Under the pieces are notes generated by a model. The model made no database searches, had not been told where the DNA came from, and was given only the letters and a program-made list of their open reading frames with translations. The position numbers and the translations under genes are program-made. Positions 17,811-26,717 of a DNA stretch of 64,000 nucleotides are shown here, piece after piece (position 1 is the stretch's first letter; every line of letters starts with the position of its first letter). Source of the stretch: an uncultured Clostridia bacterium (GTDB lineage: Bacteria; Bacillota; Clostridia; Christensenellales; UBA1242); NCBI GenBank assembly GCA_934757845.1, contig CAKVLQ010000006.1, forward strand, positions 23,939 to 87,938, in the 5' to 3' direction.

Positions 17811-19471
17811 TAATAACTGGTTATTATTTTATTTTTTGATTTATCTTTTTTAAATTTTATAGCAATAATAATTAAAACAATTATGCAAATTGTGCTTAAA
17901 ATTATGGTTAGGGGGATTGTAAAATTGTTTTGTGGTGTGATGAATTTTGAATCTATAAATCCCGTTGTGATTTGATTTTGAAACATAAATTCAATTTGGG
18001 CCGTTGTGCCGTCATTTGAAATTAATTTTACATTAATTTGATTTGAAAATTCTGTTAAAATTTTGGTTTTTTGTGCATCGTTATAAATTATAACATTTTG
18101 ACCTTTAAAAGGTGATATAGTTGCGTTTGTTATTAAATAAGAATTTATATATTTATAATTTTCATCAATTAATTCAAAATTTTTAACATAAACAACAGAT
18201 TCTTCAAGGTTTATTTCATAAAATAATTCGTCATTTATTGTTATTAATTTTGAACTTTGATAAGTTTTGTTTTGTGAAAGAGCGGAGATTTTAAAACTTT
18301 CATTGCTGTTTGGATATTTATAATAATAAACATCATTTCTTGTTGGAATTAATGAAAGATTTTGGTCAGGGAATTCTTGTTTTGTTAGGAATTTTTGTTC
18401 AATATATCCAAAATAGTTTTGAGATGCTGACTTATAAAGCACATAACAAAAATTGGTTTCAAAAGAATTTGAGTTTGCAAGCAAAATAACTTGTTGATTT
18501 TGCTCTATTTGCAAAATTGTTTTGTTTGAATATGGGCTGTTTAACAAAGATATATTTTGAGTTGTAAGTTGAATTTCTGCCGAAGATGAAAGAGGAATTT
18601 TGTCAAAGGCGTTAACAGGAGGCTCTTGATTTTCTATGTTTGTTGCAAAGTTTTCAATCGTTTCAATTTTTCCATTATAAAGAGAAAAAATTGTGCCTGT
18701 TTCTAAATTTATTGAGTAATAATTTCCGTTTTCTATTTGTTTTGAATCGGTTAGAGTTAAATTTGCATTATATTTTTCTATTTTATCTTCAAAAACCACA
18801 TACACAAAGTTTTTTGCATCTGAAAAAATTGCTTTTGGAGTGCTGTCAAGTGTGATTGAAATGTCTTTGATTGAAAGAGAATTTTGATTTTGAATTGCAA
18901 AATCTTTTGTGCTGTTTAAAAAGGTAAATTTCGCGTTTTCTGAAACTGAAGTTTGAGATATAATTTCAAAATTTGGGAGTGTAGAATTTGCTTTTAAAAT
19001 TAAATTCAAAGAACTGTCAAGAAGATATACATTTGAATATATGTCTGATGTAATGTCGGTTATATTTTCAAGCGATTTTAAAGAAGTTTGAGAAGATGAA
19101 GGCATTTGTATTGTCCTTACTTCATTTATAAACTTAAAATCATTTGAATAAAACAAAAGTTTGTTTAGGTTTTTGTCATAAATTACAATTTCGCCATTTT
19201 TTAGTATTAATAGATTTTGAACTTGTGTGTATTGCGAAGTTTGGTCTCCGATTGCACTAAAACTTGATGTTGTTCCATTGTTATAGTGAATGATTTGTTG
19301 TGTTTCTGTGTTAAGGCAATAAAATTCAGTTTCACTTTGTATAACAAAATTTGAACATATTGAAATGTCTAAATTTTCAATTTCATAACTATCTGCAAAA
19401 ACAGCCACCATTGATATTGGGGCAATAAGCAGAGCCAAGGTTAAGAAAAATAATGAAATATATTTTTTCAT
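17810..19471 (-). CDS. Exported protein: propeller-like N-terminus, SH3-like repeats, C-terminal anchor
   Basis: 553 residues, extracytoplasmic. The ATG at 19471 gives a clean signal peptide (MKKYISLFFLTLALLIAPIS...FADS); the longer frame does not. Residues 30-270 hold repeated short strands of the NHL/propeller kind (QVQNLLILKNGEIVIYDKN, SNVYLLDSSLNLIL). From about 300 to 520 there are three SH3b-like units, each ending in a segment such as YFGYIEQKFLT or TTGFIDSKFIT. A hydrophobic anchor (LTIILSTICIIVLIIIAI) and a basic tail finish the protein. SH3b units commonly bind cell wall. It shares the SH3-plus-C-terminal-anchor plan with the gene at 20387-21115. The exact role is unknown. Confidence 0.75.
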   Translation of the reverse strand: MKKYISLFFLTLALLIAPISMVAVFADSYEIENLDISICSNFVIQSETEFYCLNTETQQIIHYNNGTTSSFSAIGDQTSQYTQVQNLLILKNGEIVIYDKNLNKLLFYSNDFKFINEVRTIQMPSSSQTSLKSLENITDITSDIYSNVYLLDSSLNLILKANSTLPNFEIISQTSVSENAKFTFLNSTKDFAIQNQNSLSIKDISITLDSTPKAIFSDAKNFVYVVFEDKIEKYNANLTLTDSKQIENGNYYSINLETGTIFSLYNGKIETIENFATNIENQEPPVNAFDKIPLSSSAEIQLTTQNISLLNSPYSNKTILQIEQNQQVILLANSNSFETNFCYVLYKSASQNYFGYIEQKFLTKQEFPDQNLSLIPTRNDVYYYKYPNSNESFKISALSQNKTYQSSKLITINDELFYEINLEESVVYVKNFELIDENYKYINSYLITNATISPFKGQNVIIYNDAQKTKILTEFSNQINVKLISNDGTTAQIEFMFQNQITTGFIDSKFITPQNNFTIPLTIILSTICIIVLIIIAIKFKKDKSKNKIITSY

Positions 19472-19477
19472 AATTAT

Positions 19478-19486
19478 ATTATAACA
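19478..19486 (-). promoter_or_regulatory. Extended -10 promoter of the SH3 protein (leaderless)
   Basis: On the - strand TGTTATAAT ends 6 nt before the ATG at 19471. There is no ribosome binding site. Confidence 0.75.
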
Positions 19487-19622
19487 AATATATTTATAAA
19501 AGTATATATTTTTTTTAAAATTAACAAAATTAAACAAATTTTTGAGTTTTAATATTTGAGTTTGTGCAGTTTATTTCTAAAGAAGAAATTGCTAAAAACC
19601 CTAAAAGTCGATTTTTAAAAGT

Positions 19623-19652
19623 TTTTGTAAAAAAATGTAATTTTTTACAAAA
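19623..19652. promoter_or_regulatory. Perfect palindrome upstream of the regulator promoter (candidate operator)
   Basis: ttttgtaaaaaa (19623-19634) and ttttttacaaaa (19641-19652) are exact inverse copies around atgtaa. The site ends 16 nt before the -35 box of the next promoter, a usual place for an activator or repressor. The rest of the gap between the SH3 gene and the regulator (19487-19751) holds nothing else I recognise. Confidence 0.6.
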
Positions 19653-19667
19653 TTTTGGCACTAAACT

Positions 19668-19697
19668 TTGACATTGTAAAATTTCATACCTTATAAT
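19668..19697 (+). promoter_or_regulatory. Strong promoter of the HTH regulator
   Basis: TTGACA (19668-19673), 18-nt spacer, TATAAT (19692-19697). Confidence 0.85.
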
Positions 19698-19751
19698 TAT
19701 TGCGTAAGGCAAAGAAAATTGCTTTAAAACGCAAGGATTTAGGAGGGCGTA

Positions 19752-20306
19752 ATGAGAATAAAAGTTTGGAGTAAAACTCTGCTTAATGTTTATGATTGTT
19801 TGTTTAATTTGACAAATGAAATTGATAAAATCGTTGAAAATTTTGCACTTAATAGTTGCAATTTTTATGGGTTTAACAAAACATTTCAAGACATTCAAAA
19901 AATTATTGATTTGACTGATAGGAAGGTAACACTTATTAATGTAAAAGTGCTTATTGAAAATATTTTGCTAGACCTTGACGATGTGTCATGCAAAATTTTA
20001 ACACTTAAATTTGTGGACAAAATGCCACACGATATGGTGATGGAAGTTTTAAATATTAAAAGACGCACTTATTTTAGAAAATACAACGAGGCAGTTAGTA
20101 GTTTTGCTTGCAAACTTTTAACAATGGGGTTTGATGAAGAAAAAATTATAAAATTAATTAAAAATGAAAAATGGATTTTGTTTTTGTTTAATGAATATTT
20201 TGAAAAAGAAACTTCAAAAAAACAAGAACCAGAAATTTCAAATTCTAGCATATTAAGTTTGGCTATTCATAATTATAAACTTAACAGAAAATATAGTTAT
20301 GTTTAG
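19752..20306 (+). CDS. Small HTH / sigma-region-4-like regulator
   Basis: 184 residues, start set by AGGAGGG directly upstream. Residues 75-120 read like a sigma-70 region 4 or phage late-regulator helix-turn-helix: a helix ending in DVSCKILTLKFVDKMP, then HDMVMEVLNIKRRTYFRKY with basic recognition-helix residues. The N-terminal 70 residues are helical with no motif; the C-terminal tail is low complexity. It is not a full sigma factor, since regions 2 and 3 are missing. It has its own strong promoter and operator-like palindrome and is the last + strand gene before the terminase-capsid island, with one opposing gene between. A role in switching on that island is inference from position and fold. 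Confidence 0.65.
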   Translation: MRIKVWSKTLLNVYDCLFNLTNEIDKIVENFALNSCNFYGFNKTFQDIQKIIDLTDRKVTLINVKVLIENILLDLDDVSCKILTLKFVDKMPHDMVMEVLNIKRRTYFRKYNEAVSSFACKLLTMGFDEEKIIKLIKNEKWILFLFNEYFEKETSKKQEPEISNSSILSLAIHNYKLNRKYSYV

Positions 20307-20386
20307 TGAAATAGATTTTATTAAAGTTTTTTAAATTTTTAGTTTTATAAGTTATAAAAATTTGAATAAAAATGCTAACAAAGTTA

Positions 20387-21115
20387 TTAAACTTTTTTGA
20401 AACCTTTTAGGAATATAAAAAGAAGAAATAAAACTGGCAAACTTATAATTAGAATTATTATTGATTGAGTTGAAAAATTTAGGTTTAGCAAATTTTGAAC
20501 ATTTGTTTTGGAAACATATTTTGTTGATATTTCATTGTTTGGTGTGATTGGGGAAAGGTTGTTTGTTTGGCTTGAATGAACATAACCAAAAATTTTGTTT
20601 TCATCAAAATTTACACTGCAATAATACCAAACATTGCCTGAATTTTCAAAAATTTCATCTGCGAAAATTTTACCATAATAACTAATAGTTTTGTCTTTTT
20701 GAAGTGAAATTGTTTGAAAATTTTGATTATTTTTTGGTTCTTTATATAAAAAACTATCTTTTGCGATGTTAAAAGTAATGTTTGTTAAATAAGGATTTTG
20801 AATATTTTCGTTTACAAGTTCAACCTGATTTGCTTTTACATAACCAAAAACATCTTGATATTTTACATGATAAAAATCGTTTTGAGAGATGTCAAGAACT
20901 TTTACGAAATAACTTTCTTCAAGCAAAAACAAAACATTTGAACTATCTGAAAGATTGGTGCAAGTTTTGTATAAACAAACATTATTTTGAGTTATTTTTG
21001 CAAACATTGTTTGACTTGCTGATGTTTCAAAATTTTCTTGACTTTTTTGATAAAGTAAAAATCCACCAACAAATACATAAATTAAAAGTGCAAAAACGAT
21101 TAAGTGCTTTTTCAT
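20387..21115 (-). CDS. Membrane-anchored protein with two SH3-like domains
   Basis: 242 residues with a hydrophobic span at each end: residues 5-22 (LIVFALLIYVFVGGFLLY) and 215-236 (IIILIISLPVLFLLFIFL). Between them, outside the membrane, are two SH3b-like units: one around residues 40-105 (FYHVKYQDVFGYVKANQVEL) and one around 115-185 (VWYYCSVNFDENKIFGYVHS). The ATG follows AGAGG at a normal distance. It has the same plan as the SH3 protein at 17810-19471, so the two probably act on the same envelope structure. It interrupts the regulator and the terminase on the opposite strand; whether it belongs to the island is unclear. Confidence 0.7.
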   Translation of the reverse strand: MKKHLIVFALLIYVFVGGFLLYQKSQENFETSASQTMFAKITQNNVCLYKTCTNLSDSSNVLFLLEESYFVKVLDISQNDFYHVKYQDVFGYVKANQVELVNENIQNPYLTNITFNIAKDSFLYKEPKNNQNFQTISLQKDKTISYYGKIFADEIFENSGNVWYYCSVNFDENKIFGYVHSSQTNNLSPITPNNEISTKYVSKTNVQNLLNLNFSTQSIIILIISLPVLFLLFIFLKGFKKV

Positions 21116-21187
21116 TTTACCTCTTTTTATATAATACGAACATTTAATATATTTTATACAATTTTTGAATTTTAAAACGGAGAAACT

Positions 21188-22627
21188 ATGCGAGAATTAT
21201 TAAAAAAATTGGAACTTGTTAACAATGAAATTTTAAGACGAAATAATAACAATAAATTAAAAAAATATAATAGTGGAAAATTGGTTCATGAAAAACAGTT
21301 GTTGTTTCATAAATGCACAAAGAAAAACAGGTGGGTGTTTGGTGGAAATCGAACTGGAAAAACAGAATGTGGGGCGGTTGAAGTGGTTTATCTTGCAAGA
21401 GGTATTCACCCCTACAAACCTAACAAGCCTTGCAGTGGTTGGGTGGTTAGTTTGTCAACGCAAGTTCAACGAGATGTTGCTCAAAGCAAAATTTTGAATT
21501 ATCTTAATCCTGACTGGATTGAAGATATTGTGATGATTAGTGGAAGAAAAGACAGTTTGGGTTCGGGCGTAATTGACAAAATTGTGATTAGAAATGTGTT
21601 TGGAAGTTTGAGCACAATCGGCTTTAAAAGTTGTGACCAAGGAAGAGAGAAGTTTCAAGGGACAAGCCTTGATTATGTTTGGTTTGATGAAGAGCCTCCT
21701 TATGATATTTATCTTGAATGCAAAATGCGGGTTATTGACCGCTGTGGTGAAATTTTTGGAACAATGACACCACTTAAAGGACTTACTTGGGTTTATAACA
21801 CTATTTATTTGAATGAGAAAAACGACCCTGATGTGTGGTGTGAATTTGTTAGTTGGAAAGATAATCCGTTTTTGGATGAAAAGGAGATTGAAGCACTTAA
21901 AAAAAGTTTGAGTGCTGATGAACTTGATGCAAGATGCTTTGGTAATTTTGGTTCTGCTGTGGGACTTGTTTATAACAATTTTGATGAAACGCTTAATGTG
22001 ATTGACCCATTTGATGTTCCAAAAGAGTGGTTTGACAATGTTAGCATAGACCCCGGGTTTAGAAATCCGTTGTCATGCCATTTTTATGCGGTTGACTTTG
22101 ACGGAAATATTTATGTTATTGCTGAACATTATGACAGCGATAAAGATATTGAATATCACAGCAAAAAAATTTTGGAAATTGCAGATAGTTTGGGTTGGCC
22201 TAGGCTTTCAAACGGAAACTTATCCGCTTTGATTGATAGTGCGGCAAATCAACGAACTTTGGCGTGCAACAAAAGTGTGGCAAATTTGTTTTTTGATTTT
22301 AACATATCGGTTAATACAAATGTTAATAAAGATGTGTTTAGCGGAATTTCAAGAGTGAAGAACCTTATTTGCAACGCTAATGGCGAAAGACGACTTTTTA
22401 TTTTTAGAAACTGCGTTAACATGATAAGAGAAATTAAAAGTTATTTTTGGGGTGGTGGCGATAGCCCGATTAAAAAGGACGACCATGCGATGGACGAACT
22501 TCGATATTATGTTATGACTAAACCTGAAAATCACACCATTAAAGTTAAAAACACTATTCAAAAGGACAAAGAAAGATTATTTTATAAGGCGAAAAAAGAA
22601 AGATATGGAAAAAGATTTGGACTATAA
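21188..22627 (+). CDS. terL: Phage terminase large subunit
   Basis: DNA-packaging motor of a tailed phage or related particle, 479 residues, the normal length. The ATPase has Walker A GGNRTGKTE near residue 52, Walker B DYVWFDEEPP near 164 and coupling motif GTMTPLKG near 195. The RNase H-like nuclease has its three acidic positions: SIDPGFRN near 288, LIDSAANQR near 348 and DHAMDELRYY near 432. All motifs are intact, so there is no sign of decay. GGAG lies 6 nt before the ATG. It heads a run of ten + strand genes that ends at a terminator at 29951. Composition looks like that of the surrounding chromosome. Confidence 0.95.
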   Translation: MRELLKKLELVNNEILRRNNNNKLKKYNSGKLVHEKQLLFHKCTKKNRWVFGGNRTGKTECGAVEVVYLARGIHPYKPNKPCSGWVVSLSTQVQRDVAQSKILNYLNPDWIEDIVMISGRKDSLGSGVIDKIVIRNVFGSLSTIGFKSCDQGREKFQGTSLDYVWFDEEPPYDIYLECKMRVIDRCGEIFGTMTPLKGLTWVYNTIYLNEKNDPDVWCEFVSWKDNPFLDEKEIEALKKSLSADELDARCFGNFGSAVGLVYNNFDETLNVIDPFDVPKEWFDNVSIDPGFRNPLSCHFYAVDFDGNIYVIAEHYDSDKDIEYHSKKILEIADSLGWPRLSNGNLSALIDSAANQRTLACNKSVANLFFDFNISVNTNVNKDVFSGISRVKNLICNANGERRLFIFRNCVNMIREIKSYFWGGGDSPIKKDDHAMDELRYYVMTKPENHTIKVKNTIQKDKERLFYKAKKERYGKRFGL

Positions 22628-22904
22628 CAAAAAACTGAATAAGGCATTAATTAAGCGGGCTCTTGGATATTTGAACAAGGAAGTTACAGAAGAATTTTGC
22701 AAAGAAGATGAAGGTCAAAAAATGATTTTGACAAAACGAAAGGTTACAAAAAAGAACATTCCGCCAGACATGACCGCCGTTAGGGTTTTGCTTGAAATGC
22801 AACAAGAAAGTAAGGAAATTGATTTTGCAAACATGAGTGATGAAGAACTTTTGATTGAGCGAGATAAATTGATTGAAAAACTTAAAGAAAATGATGAAAT
22901 TTAA
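22605..22904 (+). CDS. Terminase small-subunit-like protein
   Basis: 99 residues, overlapping the end of terL by 23 nt. Residues 18-65 follow a pattern common in the C-terminal half of small terminase subunits: KRALGYLNKEVTEEF, a short acidic linker, then a basic strand and IPPDMTAVRVLLEM (compare the usual ...PDVTAQIFWLKN...). The N-terminal DNA-binding helix-turn-helix of a full small terminase is missing or very short. Small terminase genes normally precede the large one; here the order is reversed. The translation start is weak (AAAGAAAG only), so coupling to terL is likely. The function is inferred from this pattern and its position. Confidence 0.6.
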   Translation: MEKDLDYNKKLNKALIKRALGYLNKEVTEEFCKEDEGQKMILTKRKVTKKNIPPDMTAVRVLLEMQQESKEIDFANMSDEELLIERDKLIEKLKENDEI

Positions 22905-22914
22905 AGGAGAAAAT

Positions 22915-24804
22915 ATGAAAAAGATTTCTAAAAAAGTTATTGACAAATATAAAGAAAACTTGGTTAAAGAAACTATTGAAGATTTTAAAAACAGACAAAT
23001 TGAACGAAAACCTATTGAAGCACAGTGGCTTTTGAACATTAATTTTTTGTATGGCAACCAATATTGTGGAATTAACAATTATGATGTTGAAGACTATGAA
23101 AAGCAGTTTTATTGGCAAGAAAGAGAAGTGTTTAATCACATTGCTCCGATTGTGGAAAGCCGAATTGCAAAACTTGGGCAAATAAGACCAATTATGAGTG
23201 TTGTTCCAGCAACAAATAGTGATGAAGATATTTCAACGGCTAAAGTGTCTAAAAACCTTATAAACTGTGCTTATCACAAACTTAATGTTAGCGACAAAAT
23301 TGTTAGTTGCACGCATTTTAGTGAAGTGTGTGGAACTGGGTTTTATAAAGTTTTTTGGAACAGCAAGAAAGGAAAACTTGTTGGAAATATTGACGGCGAA
23401 GATGTTTTTGAAGGTGATGTTGATGTTGAAGTTGTGTCGCCGTTTGAAATTTTCCCAGATAGCACAAGTTATGAAAATGTTGACGACTGCATGAGCATTA
23501 TTCACGCAAAAAGTTATCACCGTGATGTTGTTAAAAAAATATGGGGCGTTGAAGAACTTGGAAGCGATATTGATGTTTTTGGGCTTGATAGTTTTGGAAA
23601 TTCTGGCGGATATGGCATTATGAGTTCGTCAACAAAAGTTAAACCAACAATTAAACACGACCAAGTGCTTGTTATTGAAAAATATGTTGCACCAACAAAT
23701 GAATACCCTGACGGAAGACTTATCATTGTTGCGGGCAACACTTTGGTGTTTGATGGAACTCTTCCTTTTGTGAACAGGGAAGACGGAAAAAGAGGATTTC
23801 CGTTTGTAAAACAAGTTTCACTTAAACAACCTAATTGCTTTTTTGGAACAAGTGTTATTGAAAGAATTATTCCTGTTCAAAGAAGTTATAATGCTGTTAA
23901 AAATCGAAAACATGAATATTTAAACAGACTTTCTATGGGCGTGCTTACGGTTGAAGATGGTTCGGTTGACTGTGATAATTTGGAAGAAGAAGGTTTGTGT
24001 CCTGGTAAAGTTTTGGTTTATAGACAAGGAAGTAATGCACCAAAATTTATGGATAATGGAAGCATTCCTAATGATTTTAGTGAAGAAGAAGATAAACTTT
24101 TGGAAGAATTTACTCAAATAAGTGGTGTTTCCGACCTTATGATTAACAACTTTAATAATAAGAACTTATCGGGTGTTACACTAGAACTTTTGCTTGAACA
24201 AGATTCAAACAGGCTTAATGTTACTTCTGACCAAATTAAGTTTGCAATTAAAAATATTGCTTCAAACATTTTAAGGCTTTATAAACAATTTGTTTCGGCA
24301 ACCAGAATTGCAAAAGTTATTGGAAAAGACGGAAGCATTGAAATGTTTTATTTTGGGAAAAGTGATATTTCAAGTGATGATATTGTTTTTCAAACTGAAA
24401 ATGAAATTGGCGAAACAAAAGCACAAAAACGAAGTTTGATTTTTGAACTTTTGGACAAAGGCTTGTTGCAAAATGAAGACGGAAAACTTACAACAAGAAT
24501 TAAGGCAAAAACGCTTGAAATGCTTGGATTTGGAATGTGGGATAGTCAATATGACCTTGAAGAATTGCACATGAAAAAAGCGGGAAAAGAAAATCTTTCT
24601 CTTGTTCAAAACAAATGCGTTGAAGAACCACTTATTATTGATAATCATGAACTTCATATTGATGAACATATTGCTTTTATGCTGAGTGAAGAATATATTA
24701 AACGAGAAAAAATTGAACCAGAAATTAAGGATATTATGCTTTGTCATATTGAAAAACACAAAGAATTTTTGAAGAAAGAAAAACAAGAAGAAAAACAAAT
24801 TTAA
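22915..24804 (+). CDS. Phage portal protein
   Basis: 629 residues. ATG 22915 is preferred to an upstream in-frame ATG because AAAGGAG lies just before it. The portal ring sits at one vertex of the head and passes DNA during packaging and release. The sequence shows the order expected of large podovirus-type portals: an N-terminal segment ending in WLLNINFLYGNQY, then FNHIAPIVESRIAKL (the common 'N-x-I-x-P-x-V-E/D' region), a beta-rich middle with VSPFEIFPDS, and a helical C-terminal half with SGVSDLMINNFNNKNLSG and a long stem-type helix. Length and layout resemble P22-like portals more than the short siphovirus kind. The frame is intact. Confidence 0.88.
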   Translation: MKKISKKVIDKYKENLVKETIEDFKNRQIERKPIEAQWLLNINFLYGNQYCGINNYDVEDYEKQFYWQEREVFNHIAPIVESRIAKLGQIRPIMSVVPATNSDEDISTAKVSKNLINCAYHKLNVSDKIVSCTHFSEVCGTGFYKVFWNSKKGKLVGNIDGEDVFEGDVDVEVVSPFEIFPDSTSYENVDDCMSIIHAKSYHRDVVKKIWGVEELGSDIDVFGLDSFGNSGGYGIMSSSTKVKPTIKHDQVLVIEKYVAPTNEYPDGRLIIVAGNTLVFDGTLPFVNREDGKRGFPFVKQVSLKQPNCFFGTSVIERIIPVQRSYNAVKNRKHEYLNRLSMGVLTVEDGSVDCDNLEEEGLCPGKVLVYRQGSNAPKFMDNGSIPNDFSEEEDKLLEEFTQISGVSDLMINNFNNKNLSGVTLELLLEQDSNRLNVTSDQIKFAIKNIASNILRLYKQFVSATRIAKVIGKDGSIEMFYFGKSDISSDDIVFQTENEIGETKAQKRSLIFELLDKGLLQNEDGKLTTRIKAKTLEMLGFGMWDSQYDLEELHMKKAGKENLSLVQNKCVEEPLIIDNHELHIDEHIAFMLSEEYIKREKIEPEIKDIMLCHIEKHKEFLKKEKQEEKQI

Positions 24805-24816
24805 GGAGATTTTATT

Positions 24817-25473
24817 ATGAATGAAAATAACGAAGAACAACTTATGGGCAATGATGCTAACCAAGAGTGTGGAACACAAAATGAAAATAATGAAATAGCG
24901 AGCAAAGAGTTGCCTATCGGCTCTTCAAAATTTAAAAGCACAGAAGAACTTTTGAAGGCTTATGAAAATTTGGAAAAAGAATTTACAAAAAAGTGTCAAA
25001 AGTTAAGTGCACTTTCGGGCGACAATAAAACTGATGCTAATAAAAAAAATAATGAAAGCGAAGTTTTACCGCAATATGAAAGAGAAGACTGGCTTAAAAA
25101 AACCAGCAAATTTTTGGCAGAAAATGAAAATGCCAAAAACTATGTTAAACAAATTGCCGAAATTTTGATTGAAGATGAAGATTTGGCAAAAAAAGAAGAT
25201 GCTTTGGAACTTGCTTACTCGAAGGTGTTGAAACAAAATTTTGTTACCAAAGAACAATTAGCGAGTGATGAAGACTTTTTGAATGAATTTGTTTACGGAA
25301 ATGAAAAAATTAAAGACAAAATTATAAAAGATTATTTATTAGAACTTCAAAATGGGAAAAATGTTCCACTTATTAGTGGCGGACTTGGAACTAACAGTGT
25401 TTTAAGTTCTAAATTTGCCCCAAAAGATTTGAACGAAGCAGGCAAATTTGCTCTTCACATTTTGAAGAAATAA
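24817..25473 (+). CDS. Scaffold-like protein next to the capsid gene
   Basis: 218 residues, between portal and major capsid, where scaffolding proteins are encoded. The N-terminal 35 residues are Asn/Glu-rich and probably disordered. Then comes a helix (TEELLKAYENLEKEFTKKCQKLSAL), a charged linker, and helical stretches to the end. The high charge, low hydrophobicity and predicted helical coiled-coil content fit a scaffold. The ordering TEELLKAYENLEKEF is frequent near the start of such proteins. AAGGAG precedes the ATG. No protease signature is present, so head maturation by cleavage is not suggested. Confidence 0.7.
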   Translation: MNENNEEQLMGNDANQECGTQNENNEIASKELPIGSSKFKSTEELLKAYENLEKEFTKKCQKLSALSGDNKTDANKKNNESEVLPQYEREDWLKKTSKFLAENENAKNYVKQIAEILIEDEDLAKKEDALELAYSKVLKQNFVTKEQLASDEDFLNEFVYGNEKIKDKIIKDYLLELQNGKNVPLISGGLGTNSVLSSKFAPKDLNEAGKFALHILKK

Positions 25474-25482
25474 GGAGAGAAT

Positions 25483-26652
25483 ATGGTTACTATTGAAAAT
25501 GCTCAAAACGCATTGAAAGATGCTTATTTAGGCGTTGTTAGTGAAGCTTTGAATATTAAAGCTAATCCACTTCTTGCAAAAATAAGTCAAACTTCAAATG
25601 ATGTTTGGGGAAAAGAAATTATTAAACTTACAACTTTTGGCGTTAACGGTGGTGTTGGTGCTGGAACAGAAACTGGCGCACTTCCTACAAGTGCAGGCAA
25701 TAAATATGTTAAATTTGTTTCTAGCTTAAAAAACCTTTATGGTGTTATTGAACTTTCTGACAAAGCAATAAGAGCAAGTGAAACTAATGTTGGTTCGTTT
25801 GTTAATTTGCTAAATAGCGAAATGGAAGGATTGATTAAAGCATCTAACTTTAACTTTTCAAGAATGTTGTTTGGAAACGGAACTGGTAAACTTGCAAATG
25901 TAAGTGCAATCGCTTCAACAAATATTACTGTTGACAGCGTTAAAAACTTAATGGAAGGTCAAGTTATTGATTTGTATAAAACAGGAAATGATGCTCCTTC
26001 TCTTACTGCAAGAATAACTAAAATTGATAGAGCAAATAAAAAAGTTTATTTAAGTGCAACAAATTCTATTACTATTGGAGAAAAAGAAACTTATTTTATT
26101 ACTTTACAAAACAGCAAAGACCAAGAAATTACAGGAATAGGTGCTTTGTTTGATAGTTCTGTTACTTCACTTTATGGTGTTACAAAAGCAGATTATAACT
26201 GGATGAGCCCTGTAACAAAAACTGCAACAGACGGAACTTTAACCGAAGATTTAATGCAAAATTGCATTGATGACATTGATGAAGTTGGCGGAAGTGTTGT
26301 TGATTATATTACTTGTTCAAACAATGTTAGAAGAATTTATCAAAAATTGTTAACTGCAACAAGGTCTAATATTGATGTTATGGACCTTCAAGGAGGCTTT
26401 AAAGCACTTTCTTATAATGGCATTCCTGTTGTTGCTGACAGATTTATTGAAGATGGAAATATGTATTTACTATCTACAAAAGATTTTGCATTACATCAAC
26501 TTTGTGATTGGCGTTGGCTTGAAGATGAAGGTGGTAAAATTATTCGTCAAAAACCTGGCTATCCTGCATTTACTGCAACACTTGTTAAATATGCTGATTT
26601 AATTTGCTCTAAACCTTGTGGTCAAGCAAAAATTAGCGGAATAACAAAATAA
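25483..26652 (+). CDS. Major capsid protein
   Basis: 389 residues, forming the icosahedral shell. Recognised by position after the scaffold and by an HK97-fold pattern: an N-terminal helix with NPLLAKISQTS, a Gly-rich loop (GGVGAGTETGALP), KNLYGVIELSDKAIRAS, and FVNLLNSEMEGLIKASNFNFSRMLFGNGTGKL, which matches the spine helix followed by the usual 'xxxLFGNGTG' of many capsid proteins. A small inserted beta domain (about residues 155-215) precedes the A-domain part ending near QPGYPAF-like text (KPGYPAFTATLVKYADL). AAGGAG lies just before the ATG. The frame is complete. The family call is strong; the closest relatives need a search. Confidence 0.9.
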   Translation: MVTIENAQNALKDAYLGVVSEALNIKANPLLAKISQTSNDVWGKEIIKLTTFGVNGGVGAGTETGALPTSAGNKYVKFVSSLKNLYGVIELSDKAIRASETNVGSFVNLLNSEMEGLIKASNFNFSRMLFGNGTGKLANVSAIASTNITVDSVKNLMEGQVIDLYKTGNDAPSLTARITKIDRANKKVYLSATNSITIGEKETYFITLQNSKDQEITGIGALFDSSVTSLYGVTKADYNWMSPVTKTATDGTLTEDLMQNCIDDIDEVGGSVVDYITCSNNVRRIYQKLLTATRSNIDVMDLQGGFKALSYNGIPVVADRFIEDGNMYLLSTKDFALHQLCDWRWLEDEGGKIIRQKPGYPAFTATLVKYADLICSKPCGQAKISGITK

Positions 26653-26676
26653 CTATTTAATTTTCTTATTGTTTTT

Positions 26677-26694
26677 GCCCAATATTTTTTGGGC
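26677..26694 (+). other. Hairpin after the capsid gene
   Basis: gcccaa and ttgggc pair around tatttt, 24 nt after the capsid stop. No T run follows, so it is more likely an mRNA stabiliser or partial attenuator that raises capsid expression over the downstream genes. Confidence 0.5.
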
Positions 26695-26717
26695 AATGAA
26701 CAATATGCGGAGAAAAT

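Noticed and set aside
19530..19898. 122-residue - strand frame over the regulator's control region
   Set aside because: It overlaps a strong opposite promoter, an operator-like palindrome and the start of the regulator.
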